Below, piece after piece: positions 21,141-31,874 of a DNA stretch of 64,000 bases (position 1 is the stretch's first letter; every line of letters starts with the position of its first letter). This stretch comes from Isochrysis galbana (Eukaryota; Haptophyta; Isochrysidales; Isochrysidaceae): positions 4,044,474 to 4,108,473 of the forward strand of contig CM030936.1 of NCBI GenBank assembly GCA_018136815.1. The letters are read 5' to 3'. The translations under genes were made by a program, and so were the position numbers. Below the pieces are notes generated by a model that searched no databases, was not told the DNA's origin, and saw only the letters and a program-made list of their open reading frames with translations.

Positions 21141-21924
21141 TTTGAAGGCCTCCAGAGTCGGATGGCCTTGAGATACACTCACGCGCTTGGCCTACCAAGG
21201 CCTGCCACTTGATCCATAAGAAGCTTTCAGAATCATAGAGACGCAGAGTCATTGCTTGTGCTGGCACGGTGGACGTTGGCTGTAATGGTTTCACTCTGCA
21301 GCTGTTCGCTTGCATCGCCTTGCAACGAGTGGTTTGCCACACGCACAGTGCTTTCAATAGCAGATGAGAGGGCTGACAAATGACCGGTCTGGGGATAGGA
21401 GTGGGGAGCAAATTGCAAAGTCGCAGTGACCGCCCTCACGATCAATGCACTGCACGGTGAACATGATTGAGGGAGAGGATAGCTCTCCCGCATGATTCGT
21501 ATCACAAAGTGTGAGAGTGGAGAGTCGTGAAGCAACGTCGAGAAGGCAGACGTTTTTGCTGCCTTCTGCCAAGCTTGATTTGTCGTCGTCACAGCTACGA
21601 TGGTCGCACGCGGACGGGCGCGGCGGCGGGTGCGGGATGCACCACCCAAGGCCCATATACATCGTAATGCTCAAAGTGCAATCAGACCGAAATGCGAATC
21701 AGAAATGGGAAGCTAGCAGCTAGCAGCTGCAGCTCGTCGGAGAGTGCTTTTCATTTTGCCACTAACTAGAATCTGCAGTGTGCCTCCGTCAACACGGCTT
21801 CGGCTCGAGGTGCTCTACACTACTACAATTGTTCGTGCTATTTCTGGACACAGAGTGTATGTGAATAGTATTGTAGCAATACTTCTACATCTAGCAGTGT
21901 AGGGCTGCGTGGGTGGTGAGGATA
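21141..21924. other. Downstream intergenic, nothing recognised
   Basis: 3' flank of the desaturase gene. No feature I could support apart from a duplicated GCTAGCAGCTAGCAGCTGCAG-like phrase at about 21711-21731. Confidence 0.4.
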
Positions 21925-22205
21925 TTTAAAAGTTTTTCTTACTACTTCTAGCCAACTAAGTTTATACTTGGTTCACACATGGCGGGGCACGAGCCCCCCC
22001 CCCTCTCCACTCCTCCCCTGCCGTGGGAGAGGAACCACCCATCCTCTTGGCATTCCTGATGGCTTGCCAGGGAGCCCACTGCCCTGCTGACCCACGGCTC
22101 TCCCACTGACAGGCACGCCTGGTTCGCTTGTCCTGGCCCCTCGTGGCCAGCCCATCAGCCCATCGCTCCAACCCCCGCTCCCCCCCTGGTCGACAGGCAG
22201 ACAGG
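21925..22205 (+). repeat. Dispersed repeat Y, second copy
   Basis: Starts with AACTAAGTTTATACTTGGTT (about 21955-21974), then GCACGAGCCCCCC and GGAACCACCCATCCTC as at 10890-11000. The tail contains GGCCCCTCGTGGCCAGCCCA, also seen at about 11090-11110. Confidence 0.75.
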
Positions 22206-22224
22206 TGCAGCGTGGGGGCCCAAG

Positions 22225-22430
22225 AGACTCAGGAGCGCCAGCGAGGGAGAGGCAGGGGAGGCCAGGGCCCAGCCCCAACCTCCTCTGCCCCCTGAGCTAG
22301 CCTCCAGGAGCCTCCAGGGGTCGCCAGAGGGCGGCTGCAGGCCTGCCGCAGGCGCGCCATCGCGCGTGCCGCAGGAGAGGGGAGAGAGAGCGCGGAGAAG
22401 GGGGTGGGCGGAGCGAGAGCTCCGCCCACC
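22225..22430 (-). repeat. Dispersed repeat Z, inverted copy
   Basis: On the minus strand this matches the Z segments at 26235-26370 and 28785-28910 (CTCTCAGAGGTCC-type core replaced by CCTGGAGGC, then GGGGCTGGGCCCTGGCC). Directly abuts the Y copy. Confidence 0.55.
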
Positions 22431-23429
22431 GAAAAATCGGTAAGTCTCGAGCCTGTTTACAGGATAAGTGATAAGTCGAGACTGAGTCCGCCGCCAGCCC
22501 GGGAGGCGTAGGAGGAAGGGGGGAACGGGTCACCGGGGGGGAGCGCGGGCGCGGGCCACCGGACCATATCTAAGCCCTTCACCTTCACCCCTATCCCCCT
22601 AGTAGTGCACGGGGAGAGCCTCCTGATGAGACCAAAAGCGTTCAATTATCCCCATCCCTGCTGACACCTTTCATTGTCACCTGGAGGTTACTTGAGTCAA
22701 CTTGACCCTTCACATGTTGAAACACACACGTGGTCTGACTCCATTCACTCGATTTGGGGCAGGGTGGATATATCGTTGAAATCACGATATCTCCTGATAT
22801 CCCATGTTGGTTTTCCCCTCCAAAGAAAATTGATCGAATTCCTTTGAAAGCGATCGTTTTTTTTTTGTCAAGAGCCTGGTGCGCGCTTTCAGAACTGCCC
22901 CCTCTCCCTCCGCGCTCGCCACTTCTCCCGCGCATTCTGACACCCCGCGCATTTCGACACTGCCGCCCCACCCGCACGGCCCCCCTCGCCCGCCGCTCAT
23001 TGACGCCACCTTCTTCTCCCTGACTTGACCAGGTTGGTGTAGTCTGTCAGGTTGCGCAGCCTGCGCCTCCTCACGTAGACCTTTGACTACCCAGCGATCA
23101 TTGACCATTTCACATCTTCTGGAGGACAGCCATGCGGGGCGTTGAGAGCGTCCTCATAGAAGCGGTCGGCCAACCGGCGGTCGCTTAGCGCACGGTGACT
23201 GCCTTTTGTGCCCATAGCGTTTTCGTACATAGCGTTAGGGTTCCGCGTCGGGGTTCTTTTTTTTATCCTCTTACAAACATACCTTCATTCATGCCCCCAC
23301 CAAGCTGTGCTTGTAGCCGCTTGACTACAGGCTCTCAGAATATCGAACCCAGAACCCTCGTACTGCGACTACCTTTCTACAACACTCAAGCCGCTACAAA
23401 TCGCGGCGTTGTTCGTCGTCCCATCTCCA
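22431..23429. other. Intergenic, nothing recognised
   Basis: Contains a T-run at 22858-22867 and the phrase TCGTACATAGCGTTAGGGTTC (23222-23242), which recurs in variant form near 46124. No coding sequence supported. Confidence 0.4.
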
Positions 23430-24745
23430 CTACATCCCGCATGACGTCCACAAAGGCAAGGGATTCCATGTTCTTCGGGAGGCCGTGACCCTAGGCCCCC
23501 CGGCAAGAGCACTTTTTTTTTGATGATGTACGAAAACGCTACGCGGACACAAACCCACTCTAAAAGCGCACAACCACTTTGGCCTGGTGCCACGACACAT
23601 GCATTGGAATCCAGCGAGGAGAAGCATTTGCATGCACGCTAGTTCCTCACGATCCGTGTCCATGATTGGTGGAGAAGGGGGAGAGTGCACAACATGGTCC
23701 CATGGGCTCGGCTGCTTTGTGGCACCGAGGACGGCGGGGAGTCGCGTTGGCAACTGGCCAAACGGGGCCCCCATGGAAAGAGCCCCCGCGAAGACCGGCA
23801 TCGCCTTGGGGCCAATCTTGTTGGACCCGAGATTCAGATGTTCGAGCTTGTTCAAGGCCCCTTTGGAAAGAGCCCTGGAGAATGCTTCCATTCCTTCGTC
23901 GCCAAATTCGTTACGCTTGATATTGAGGTTTGTTAGATTCTCCAGGGCCCCCTTTGATATGACCTTTGCAAATGCCTTCATCCCCTCGTCGCCGATGTTG
24001 TTGTCAGAGAGATTGAGCGTTCCCAGATTCTTCAAGGCCCCCTTGGACAGAGTTGTGGAGAATGCCTTCATTCCGTGGTCGCCGGTGAGGTTGTTGTGGA
24101 GATCGAGGCCCTCGAGGCTGGTCAAGGCCCCATTGGATATGGCCTCTGCAAAGGCTTCCATCCCCTTGGGGCCTATTTGGTTGTTGAAGAGGTCGAAATG
24201 CGCGAGATTGTTCAAGGCCCCCATGGATAGAGCCTGGGCAAATGCCTTCATCCCCTCATCGCCAATTGTGTTTTCGTAGAGATGGAGATGTTTGAGGTTG
24301 TTCAAGCCCCCCTTGGATATGGCCTCAGCAAATGCCTTCATCCCCTCAGGGCCAACGTTGTCGGCGCCAAGATTGAGACGTTTGAGATTGTTAAAGGTCT
24401 CCTTGGATGTGGCCTCTGCGAATGCCTTCATCCCCTCGGGTGCAATGTTGTTCGCGCTGAGATCGAGATTGTTGAGACGGTTCAAGGCTCCCGTGGGAAG
24501 AGCCTCGAAGAATGCCTTTATCCCTTCCTCGCCGAATTCGTTGAGTCTGATGTTGAGAGTCTCGAGATTCTTCAAGGCGCCCTTGGATATGGCCTCTGTG
24601 AAAGCCTTCATCCCCTCATCGGCGATAATGTTGTCACAGAGATTGAGTTGTACCAGATTGTCCAAGACCCCTTGAAGAGCGCCCGCGCAAATGCTTCCAT
24701 CCCCTCATCGCCGATGTCGTTCCTCGTTCGGATTTCGAGAAAGAT
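23430..24745 (-). pseudogene. RI-type leucine-rich-repeat protein gene, frameshifted
   Basis: Ten or more repeats of about 28 residues with the ribonuclease-inhibitor pattern (L-x-x-L-x-L-x-x-N-x-I-G-x-E-G-M-x-A-F-x-x-A), for example NLKHLHLYENTIGDEGMKAF, read on the minus strand from about 24665 to 23770. Immediately upstream the next frame continues the array (NDIGDEGMEAFARALFKG, about 24735-24680); loss of one G in a G-run near 24675 accounts for the break, as adding it back restores the repeat. There is no ATG in the downstream frame near its beginning. After about 23770 the frame runs into unrelated sequence (LPTRLPAVLGATKQ...). Such proteins are protein-interaction scaffolds. This is either a pseudogene or an assembly/sequencing homopolymer error. 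Confidence 0.8.
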
Positions 24746-24943
24746 GAGTCGGATGCCCCCCCCCCCCCCATTGCTTGCTTGTTGGGCACCACCGGCCAAT
24801 GTGTTGCGGGTGGCTGGTAGGCGCGCGTCTAGAGCGGTTTTGTACATAACGTTGTTAAGAGATGCTGTCACAAGACACCATTTCCCACGCCCACGAGGGA
24901 GAGAGAGAGAAGAGAGAGAGAGGCACACTTGATGCTCCCCCAT

Positions 24944-25190
24944 TCACGCACCACAGGCCTCACACTCGCCTCCGGATGCACGGGTGCACGTGGTCGGTTC
25001 GACGGTGAACTTGATCGCATCGGCGGCGGCGCGCGTGCGTAGGTAGTACATGCCAGTCTTGAGCCCCTTGCGCCACGCGTGGAAGTGCATCGAGGACAGC
25101 TTGGAGTAGTTGGGCTGTGTCATGAAGCAGTTGAGTGACTGTGATTGGCAGATGAAGGCACCCCGATCGGCGCCTCTGGTCCGAGAAGGA
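24944..25190 (-). pseudogene. Ribonucleotide reductase large subunit (R1), 3' end only
   Basis: The last ~80 codons of a class I R1 protein: [57 protein letters not shown] and the terminal ECEACGA, which supplies the C-x-x-C pair that re-reduces the active site in family members. The usual FIDQSQSLN reads FICQSQSLN here. Upstream (25200-25690) I find no preceding R1 exon, only repeat-type DNA, so this looks like a detached 3' fragment; a long upstream intron filled with repeats remains possible. R1 makes deoxyribonucleotides in the cytosol. Confidence 0.75.
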
Positions 25191-25593
25191 GCTGCTCCAG
25201 TGGCGAGTACGCCCTGGGGACGACGCCAATCTGACCAATTCCATTTTACCTCACTTCGTGGGGCGCCTACCTGGCCTCGCGTCACGCTACGCAAACAGGC
25301 TCTACAAGCGCGCCTTCCAGATCGGCCAAACGAGTGAGGGGTGTGTGTGTGACGACCAGGTGGGGCCCAACCTGGGACAGGTAGTTTTTTTTATTCGCGT
25401 AAATGTATCCCACATATACCCCACCCCACCCCGGACCCCCTCTTCGGATGGGTTTCTTCCAGAAACTGGTCGATCGCGCCGTCGGAAACCTTGTCGACCG
25501 TGTTAAGGATGGAAGCTTCGTGTAATACGTCATGAACCTTTTTTTTTAATAAGATGATGACATTTTTTTGTAGTGGAATCGGCATAGAACCTG
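25191..25593. other. Intergenic, nothing recognised
   Basis: T-runs at 25540-25548 and 25562-25568. No preceding R1 exon and no other gene could be supported. Confidence 0.4.
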
Positions 25594-26050
25594 GTGCTGA
25601 ACTGAACGCAATTCCACGACAACAATACTCATAAATAAAAGGCATAAAAGGCAGCCTACACCGTCTACGCGGAAGACTGACGATCACTCAAGTATCAGTG
25701 ATGAAGACTGGAACAAGATTATTTCGGGAGATCTCTAAACGTCACAAAAAGTCAGGTAAATCGGACCCCTTCGTTCAGGCTGACATCGCCAGCATACCCT
25801 CTTGCCAAACGAGTGGGTTGGATAGCGCTACCCTCATGATCCCCACGATCTTCCGCGATTGAACGCTTTTCCATGCGGTGGGGGGGGGGTGATGGTGATT
25901 GAACGCGTTCCACGTGTAGGCTGATGGTGATTGAGCGCTTTTTCCATGCGGTGGGGGTGATGGTGATTGAGCGCGTTCCACGTGTAGGCTGATGGTGATT
26001 GAACGCTTTTCCATGCGGTGGGTGATGGTGATTGAGCGCTTCTCGCCTTG
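25594..26050 (+). repeat. Dispersed element with internal minisatellite, copy 1
   Basis: Inverted relative to 45470-45925; the two copies match over about 450 bp, from GAACGCAATTCCACGACAAC to TGATTGAGCGCTTCTCGCC. The distal part (25850-26045) is a minisatellite of alternating units: TTCCATGCGGTGGG... and TTCCACGTGTAGGCTGATGG..., each followed by TGATTGARCGC. A pair of inverted copies 20 kb apart suggests a transposable or satellite-bearing element. Confidence 0.85.
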
Positions 26051-26234
26051 GCCCCGAAGATACCTGCCACACGTGTATCCCAAGACGCCTTGAGCCGCTC
26101 CCTTCCCATCTCCCTCCTGTCGCCAGCCGCCCCCCTCCGCCCGTTTGCTATAGCAAACGGGTTTCGTTTCTCACCACACTCCATCGGGGGGGGGTGCAAA
26201 TCCCCCCTCTCCCTCGTTCCATTCTCTTCCACCT
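26051..26234. other. Spacer, nothing recognised
   Basis: Contains the short inverted repeat CCCGTTTGCTATAGCAAACGG at about 26140-26160. No gene. Confidence 0.45.
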
Positions 26235-26435
26235 CTGTCCCTGCGGCGCGTCGCCATGCGGCACGCCACGGTCTGCTCTCAGAGGTCCTTCAGGGGCGCC
26301 CAGAGGGCCAGCAAGGGCAGCTCAGGGGGCAGTGGAGGCTGGGGCTCAGCTCCTGACCCCCCTGCCTCTCCCTCGCTCGCCTCCCTGGCCTTGGGTGCCG
26401 CCCTGAGACCACTGTCTACCTGGCGACCAGGGATG
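26235..26435 (+). repeat. Dispersed repeat Z
   Basis: Shares with 28785-28910 the blocks CTGCTCTCAGAGGTCCT, GGGCCAGCAAG and CAGCTCAGGGGGCA. Followed directly by the inverted X copy. Confidence 0.75.
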
Positions 26436-26439
26436 GGGG

Positions 26440-26660
26440 GGGGGGAGTCAGTACGAGTGCTGGCCCATGCGGGCCTGGGAGTGCGGCTCGCGGCCCGCGC
26501 CCACTAGGGGTCTGGGCCAAAATGATGATTGCCCAGGCCCCATGCCAGAGGGCAGGGGCTGAGGTTGAATGTACGGGGTACGGGCCCAGCCACCCTGGGG
26601 GGTGTCCGCGATGGAGAGAGGGGGGCGCGAGGCCCCCATTGACCCCCACTCATAAAAGTA
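26440..26660 (-). repeat. Dispersed repeat X, inverted copy
   Basis: Reverse complement of the X segment at 10570-10790, with shared phrases GACCCCCACT and GTCTGGGCC. It ends at ATAAAAGTAGGATCTG. Confidence 0.75.
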
Positions 26661-26905
26661 GGATCTGTGAGACTCTCTTTCTCCGTCCTCCTCTCCTCGG
26701 CCGACGGGAGGGATTTCGTCCGAAGTCTTCTCCGGTCCCAAGATGTTCCGTGGGTGGTCTCTGCGTGCTCCCTCTCCGCTCGCTCTCGCTCGCGTGCATT
26801 GATCGTGCCCATTTCGTTGATCAGGCACACGAGATGGCACAGTCTCTCAGCGAGCCCACATGGTGGCATCGCCTGGTCTAGCTACTCCTACTCCTCGCTG
26901 AGGCG

Positions 26906-28538
26906 ATGCGGACGCCGCCGGCCGGGTGTGTGCGCCGCGGGTCGCTTGCGGCAGCAGAGGCCAAACCGCGGCAGCTAGAGGCGCCTCTGTATGTACTATT
27001 TGTGGCTCGCCCTCCTCAGGGGCGCCGCGCTCTCGCGTTCGCGCGCCGACGGCCAATGCCGTGCGCTGCGCCTCCTCGCTCCCACTCCTCCGAACCCTCC
27101 TCCGCCCCGTGCTCGTCCCGTTCCCCGCCTTCATCTTCCTCTTCGCCCTCCTCTTCGGCGGCCTCGCTCACCGAATCTGACAAGGCGCTCTCCGTGCTGC
27201 TCGGCTACTCTCTCGGTGCGGCAGTCGTACTCCCCTTGGACCGGCTCAAGTCGCTCATGCAGGTCGACGAGGGCGCGCGCCGCGCTGGAGCGTTCGGGCT
27301 TGCGCGGCGAATCGTCCGTTCCAACGGCGTGCGCGGACTATACCAAGGCGGCGGCGCCCACATGCTCATCGCGCCGTACACCATCTTCTACTACCTGTTG
27401 TACGATGGGTTGCAGATGCGAGGCAGAGAGCTCACCGCCACGCCTGCCACGCGCGAAGGACACCACCTTGTGCCGCTCGGTGCGTGCTCAGGGCCGGGGC
27501 GTAGGCCTTTGAGAACGCACACATGCTCCGATTCACCATGTAGTGCTGGAGTAGCTGGCCGTAGGCCCAGGTCTCCGCCTGATGCAGCTTCGCTTTCTAA
27601 CGCTTGTGGCATCAGGGCAGCAAAGCACTGGCTGGGCTCACTTTGTGCGCCGCCTTGATGTTGCTAGGCGCTGCGCTTGCGGCTCGCACGGCTGAGGTGA
27701 CGGTGCGCATGCCACTTGAGCTGGTGCGTACCAGGATGCAAGCTTCGCGGGGCGGCCTCACTCTGACTGACTGCGTGGCATCTCTTCGAGCTCAGCCCAT
27801 CTCGGGATGGTGCGTTCTGCACTCACCTCATACTCAGTATGTCAATGTACTAGAGCAGTGACAAGGATTACTCCTGCCGGCCAGCACATAGCTGATGCAG
27901 CTCTTCGTTGATTTATGGCATGTCACCTTAGCCGCGCAGGCCAGTCCTCTTATATGCATCCCCACCAATGCACACATAGGTTCCGAGGGTTGGTGCCGAC
28001 ATTGGGCCGCGACGTGCCATTCAGCGGATTGTACTGGTGGTCTTATGAAATCATACGTCGACGGCTGCATTCACTTCATTTACTTCAGGAGAAGACGCTT
28101 ACCACCGCCTTCATTTCAGGGGCTCTTTCCGGCACCGTGGCAGCGCTCGTCGTCACGCCAGTCGATGTGCTAAAGACGGTGAGGCTCTCATGAAGATGAT
28201 TCACGTGATGCACTATGCATCACGCTTCGGCGACTCCATTTACATTCCCTCACAATGGCCTTGACATCTTTCTACAATAGCTTTTGTCGCAAGCTTGTGA
28301 ACAGCACCCGTGAAATCATCGACGCACTCCAATTTGCCATGTGTAGGTAAGACAGCACCAAGCTGTCGGTGCTTCTTATGTTTCCATAATTGGGGCTGTT
28401 CGAGCTGCCCCTCAGCGCGCATTTGCTGGCGTCCTCCCACGCTTGGTGCGTGTACCAGCAGGGATGGCAGCGATGATGACAGGAATTGAGGGAAGCAAAT
28501 GGGTGTTGGCAGAGAGGAGGAGGAGCGAATTGTGCTAG
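26906..28538 (+). CDS. Mitochondrial carrier (SLC25A39/40-like), four exons
   Basis: Proposed exons 26906-27479, 27626-27809, 27980-28178 and 28356-28538 (intron phases 1, 2, 0; donors gtgcgt, gtgcgt, gtgagg). The three carrier signatures are present: PLDRLKSLMQ, PLELVRTRMQ and PVDVLKT, each followed by a matrix segment (GVRGLYQGGGAHMLIAPYTI; GLVPTLGRDVPFSGLYWWSY; FAGVLPRLVRVPAGMAAMM). The block LGRDVPFSGLYWWSYEI is typical of the SLC25A39/SLC25A40/Mtm1 subfamily, which imports glutathione into mitochondria and is linked to manganese/iron handling. Six inner-membrane helices are expected. The start is uncertain: the region before SDKALSVLLGYSLGAA is Ser/Pro-rich, and the ATG at 27056 is an alternative. 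The short last exon restores the third repeat and ends at TAG. Confidence 0.82.
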
Positions 28539-28784
28539 TTTGCGTAACCTTGCGGCAGACTACCCCATCCACTAAATCGCTATGGTCTAGCATGCGTATC
28601 CTTGCGGCAGACTACTCTATCCATACCCAACCTATTCTTATTTCACAGGGGTCAATGTGGGCGCTCTGCGGCCCCTTCACCGGGCACTAACTTCTAACTT
28701 CCCTCCGGGGGGGTCCGTCAGTCACCCTCATGCCCTACCCTCGTCCGACTTCCGCGCCCACCCGCGCTCTTCTCACTCTTCGCC

Positions 28785-29065
28785 CTCTCCTGCGGCGCGT
28801 GCGCATGGCGCGCGCCACGACCTGCTCTCAGAGGTCCTGAGGGGGCTCCTAAAGGGCCAGCAAGCAGCTCAGGGGGCAATGGAGGCTGAGGCGCTGGGGC
28901 TCAGCCCCTGGCCTCTCAAGGTGCGGGCCATCAAAAGTCCCAGTGCACCACCCGAACACGGGGGAAAATTACCCCATATATACATGTTATATTTACTGAG
29001 CGGGGACGGTAGAAGTCCCGCACCTTTCTTGCCTCTCCCTCGCGTGCCTCGCTGGTCGTGGTAGC
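28785..29065 (+). repeat. Dispersed repeat Z, further copy
   Basis: Matches 26235-26370 (CTGCTCTCAGAGGTCCT, GGGCCAGCAAG, CAGCTCAGGGGGCA). It lies about 250 bp past the carrier stop codon. Confidence 0.75.
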
Positions 29066-29850
29066 CCGGTCACTCACTCATTTTAACCACTATTTCCCAC
29101 CTCCCCTGGGTGTCCAAGGATTCCGCAGGGTCCCCCCTACCTGCCCCGGCAACTCCCTCCCCCTCCGAACGACCCCCTCCCGCCCCACGAAGGGCAATGG
29201 CGTCGGTGAGTGACCCCCCTCCCTTCGGCCCCCGCTCGTGGCGGTCTATTTTGGGAGATTGAGGGGGTCGCTCACGGGAAGGAATCAGAGTGGTGAATGT
29301 AGGGCGCATCACTCTTAGGAACGCGGAGCTTCCGCGACGTCCGATCGCCCGCGATCGGCCGAAGAATGGCTTGGAGGTGGTGGCCATACAGCATATACAG
29401 AGCCCAGAGCTCTCGCGAGCAGGGTGGGGGGGGACTAGTAGCTCGCACGCTGGTTCTTGAGGGTCGCACACACTCGTACTAATCCATCCTGGCCCCTCGC
29501 ACCGCAGGAATGCCTCGATTCGATCCGGCCCGACGCCCAGAGCCACGGCCCAATTGACGATGAAAAGCGCTCGCTCGGACGCCTGGAGGTACAACTCCTC
29601 AAGTGACCGTGCGGCGCGGCGGGCCGGTCGCGGCCGGGCCATTCAGGACCTGCTTTGATACCCCCAAAGCCTTTTAGCCCGGCCCCACGCGTTCGCGCCA
29701 ACTGTTGATCCGAAATCTTGAGTGCTGGTGTGTGTGGCGTGTTCACCTCTCACCTCCGCCTTCACCGCAAAGGTGTGCACCGAAGGGCGGCACCTTTTGA
29801 CATTGGGGTTGGGTAAGCCACCCAGTGCAAGTGGATGAACGTGAAAGTAT
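29066..29850 (-). other. Intergenic with an unrecognised minus-strand coding-like stretch
   Basis: About 29510-29640 on the minus strand encodes SLEELYLQASERALFIVNWA and VALGVGPDRIEAFLRCEG, which looks protein-like, but the frame then degenerates. Possibly a transposon shard; no family recognised. Confidence 0.25.
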
Positions 29851-30280
29851 GGTGCCTGGTGAGCCATTCTGTCCAGGTGGTAAAATGTGAAAGTGAAAGC
29901 GCGGGCAATGCGCCCGGTCGTGTTCGAAAGTTGGGCACTCCGGCTCGTTCGGCCGGGTAACGTTAGCGTTGTTGTCGTCGCCACACATGGCACATGGCCA
30001 CTTCGATGCGATGCGCGCGGGCGGCTGGGGCGACTGGCGTGACTGCTAGGGCGGCATCTCTTGATATGGTGCCTGGTGAGCCATTCTGTCCAGGTGGTAA
30101 AACGTGAAAGCGCCGGCAGCGCGCCCGGTCGTGTTCGAAAGTTGGGCACTCCGGCTCGTTCGGCCGGGTAACGTTAGCGTTGTTATCGTCGCCACACACG
30201 GCCACTTCGATGCGATGCGCGCGGGCGGCTGGGGCGATTGGCGTGACTGCTAGGGCGGCATCTCTCGATATAGCTGGCAA
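29849..30280 (+). repeat. Tandem duplication, unit about 217 bp
   Basis: GGTGCCTGGTGAGCCATTCT at 29851 recurs at 30068, and the following ~200 bp (GTTCGAAAGTTGGGCACTCC, CGTTAGCGTTGTT, GCGATGCGCGCGGGCGGCTG) is repeated with small indels. Two copies. Confidence 0.9.
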
Positions 30281-30470
30281 ACTCCGGATGCAGGACCAGA
30301 AGGCCGTCCTCACACGCATCACGGACCTCGTCGCAACCAGGATGAGCCAAGCGACCTGGTCGCATGCCAGCAGAACGACATTGACACCATCCACAGGATC
30401 GAGGACGAGGAGAAGGAGGAGAAGACGAAGAAGATGAAGATATAAGGCTGCCTTACCTGCCTGACGGGTT

Positions 30471-30800
30471 TTATGAAAATTGCGTTCTGAAAGCGCGCGG
30501 CGCGATGTGTTCACCGTAGATATTAAAAGTCAGCCCAATAGGGTCTGTGAACATTGTTGTATAAATGACTGCATGGACATTTGATAGCTCCATTCGATTT
30601 ATGTCCCATAATTGACGGAACGATACCTCAGTGCTCGCCACCCCGCGCGGTCGCGCGGGTGTGCTTTGGATGGGCTTTGAGAGGGCTTTCTGACGAGCCG
30701 CCTCGGGCGGCGTGAGGTGTCCCAGGTGGGGCGCAGTGGCGAGGGTCGCCTGAGGCTCGGGAGCGGTCGCGGCACGCTCCATAGCATTCAAACTATAACA
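30471..30800 (-). mobile_element. LINE-related 5' fragment
   Basis: On the minus strand an ATG at 30782 opens MERAATAPEP, closely paralleling MERAAATPLS of the LINE at 8326. The frame ends at 30471 without reverse transcriptase motifs. It is a diverged, truncated relative of that LINE family. Confidence 0.6.
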
Positions 30801-31874
30801 CAATAGTTTTTATATCATGTATCTCTCTATATGCTAGATGATCTACAGCTCGTAAACTCACTCACACATCGGGCCACATGACAAGGACACGCAAGGCGCA
30901 AGGCCACCGACACGTTCTCTACACGTAGAGAGAAGGTTGGTATAGCAAGGACACGCCCTAATGGTCATCATCAGCACTTTGCACCAACGCATGGAAATTA
31001 CGATGAACCGCCTCGAGCTACGGAAAAAGCTTCACTTGGTATCTGCGCGTCGGCATGAGCTGAGTCTCGAGACGGATGGTCGCGACGACGCATGTTGCTC
31101 CATCAAGACGAGGCCGGGGCTGCAGTAGTGTGCTCATCTGCGCCCGCCATCCCGCGGGCTCCTCGGGCGAGTCCTCACGACCTTCTCAGCGGCGAGCAAG
31201 AATAGCGCTTTCAAAATGCCGAAAAGGAACGGGGGCATAGACAACCAGCAACGCTCGCCTCCCGAGCTGCAAGGCGCAGCCAGCTGGTGAGCGTCCGCGC
31301 CGAGATCGAAGGCGTCGCGCAATAGCAGCCTGAGACCCCGGCGCCTCCACCCTAGGCGACGCGAAGAGCACGAGGACACATTACGCATATGCCGCACATT
31401 TCTAACAAGTCTAACTAAGGCACCAAGAAGACACATCAAACATCCCCGGTGGGCGAGAAGTCTGCGAGCTCTCCACGGCCGTGAGTGAAGAATGGCGGCC
31501 ATCACAGTCGGCATAGTATCTTCACAAGGGCGAGGCAGTGAAGGGACGGCTGAAGTCTTTGCAGTTGATCTGCACGACAGCCGATAAACGTTCATCAATG
31601 GCATCAAGCAACCAATCCCTCAGGTGCGATCCGACTGCCCTGTGCCGGCACAAAGCTCAATGAAAGTGGCTGGGTGTGATTGCGCTCACATCGCAACCCT
31701 AGATGCTTGGCAGCTAGCAAAGTCGAGGCGGCAACGTGGCTCGCCACCAGCATCAGCGAGGGCATGGGAGAGGTCTGCGGAGGCACATTCCCACAAAGCG
31801 AGAACTGGTTCAGAGTCACGGAGCCCTCGAGGTCACCCCCTCTGCACCGCCTCGAGATCGGAACGTTTTGGCTC
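30801..31874. other. Intergenic, nothing recognised
   Basis: Between the LINE fragment and the 3' end of the HSF gene. An inverted pair ACACGTTCTCTACACGTAGAG lies around 30910-30932. Open frames on both strands look compositional. Confidence 0.4.

Noticed and set aside
23300-23395. Possible tRNA (minus strand, GGGTTCGATATTC)
   Set aside because: No matching acceptor or T stems and wrong box spacing.
27391-27612. Minus-strand open frame in the carrier gene
   Set aside because: Lies antisense to exon 1 and intron 1 of the SLC25 gene without motifs.
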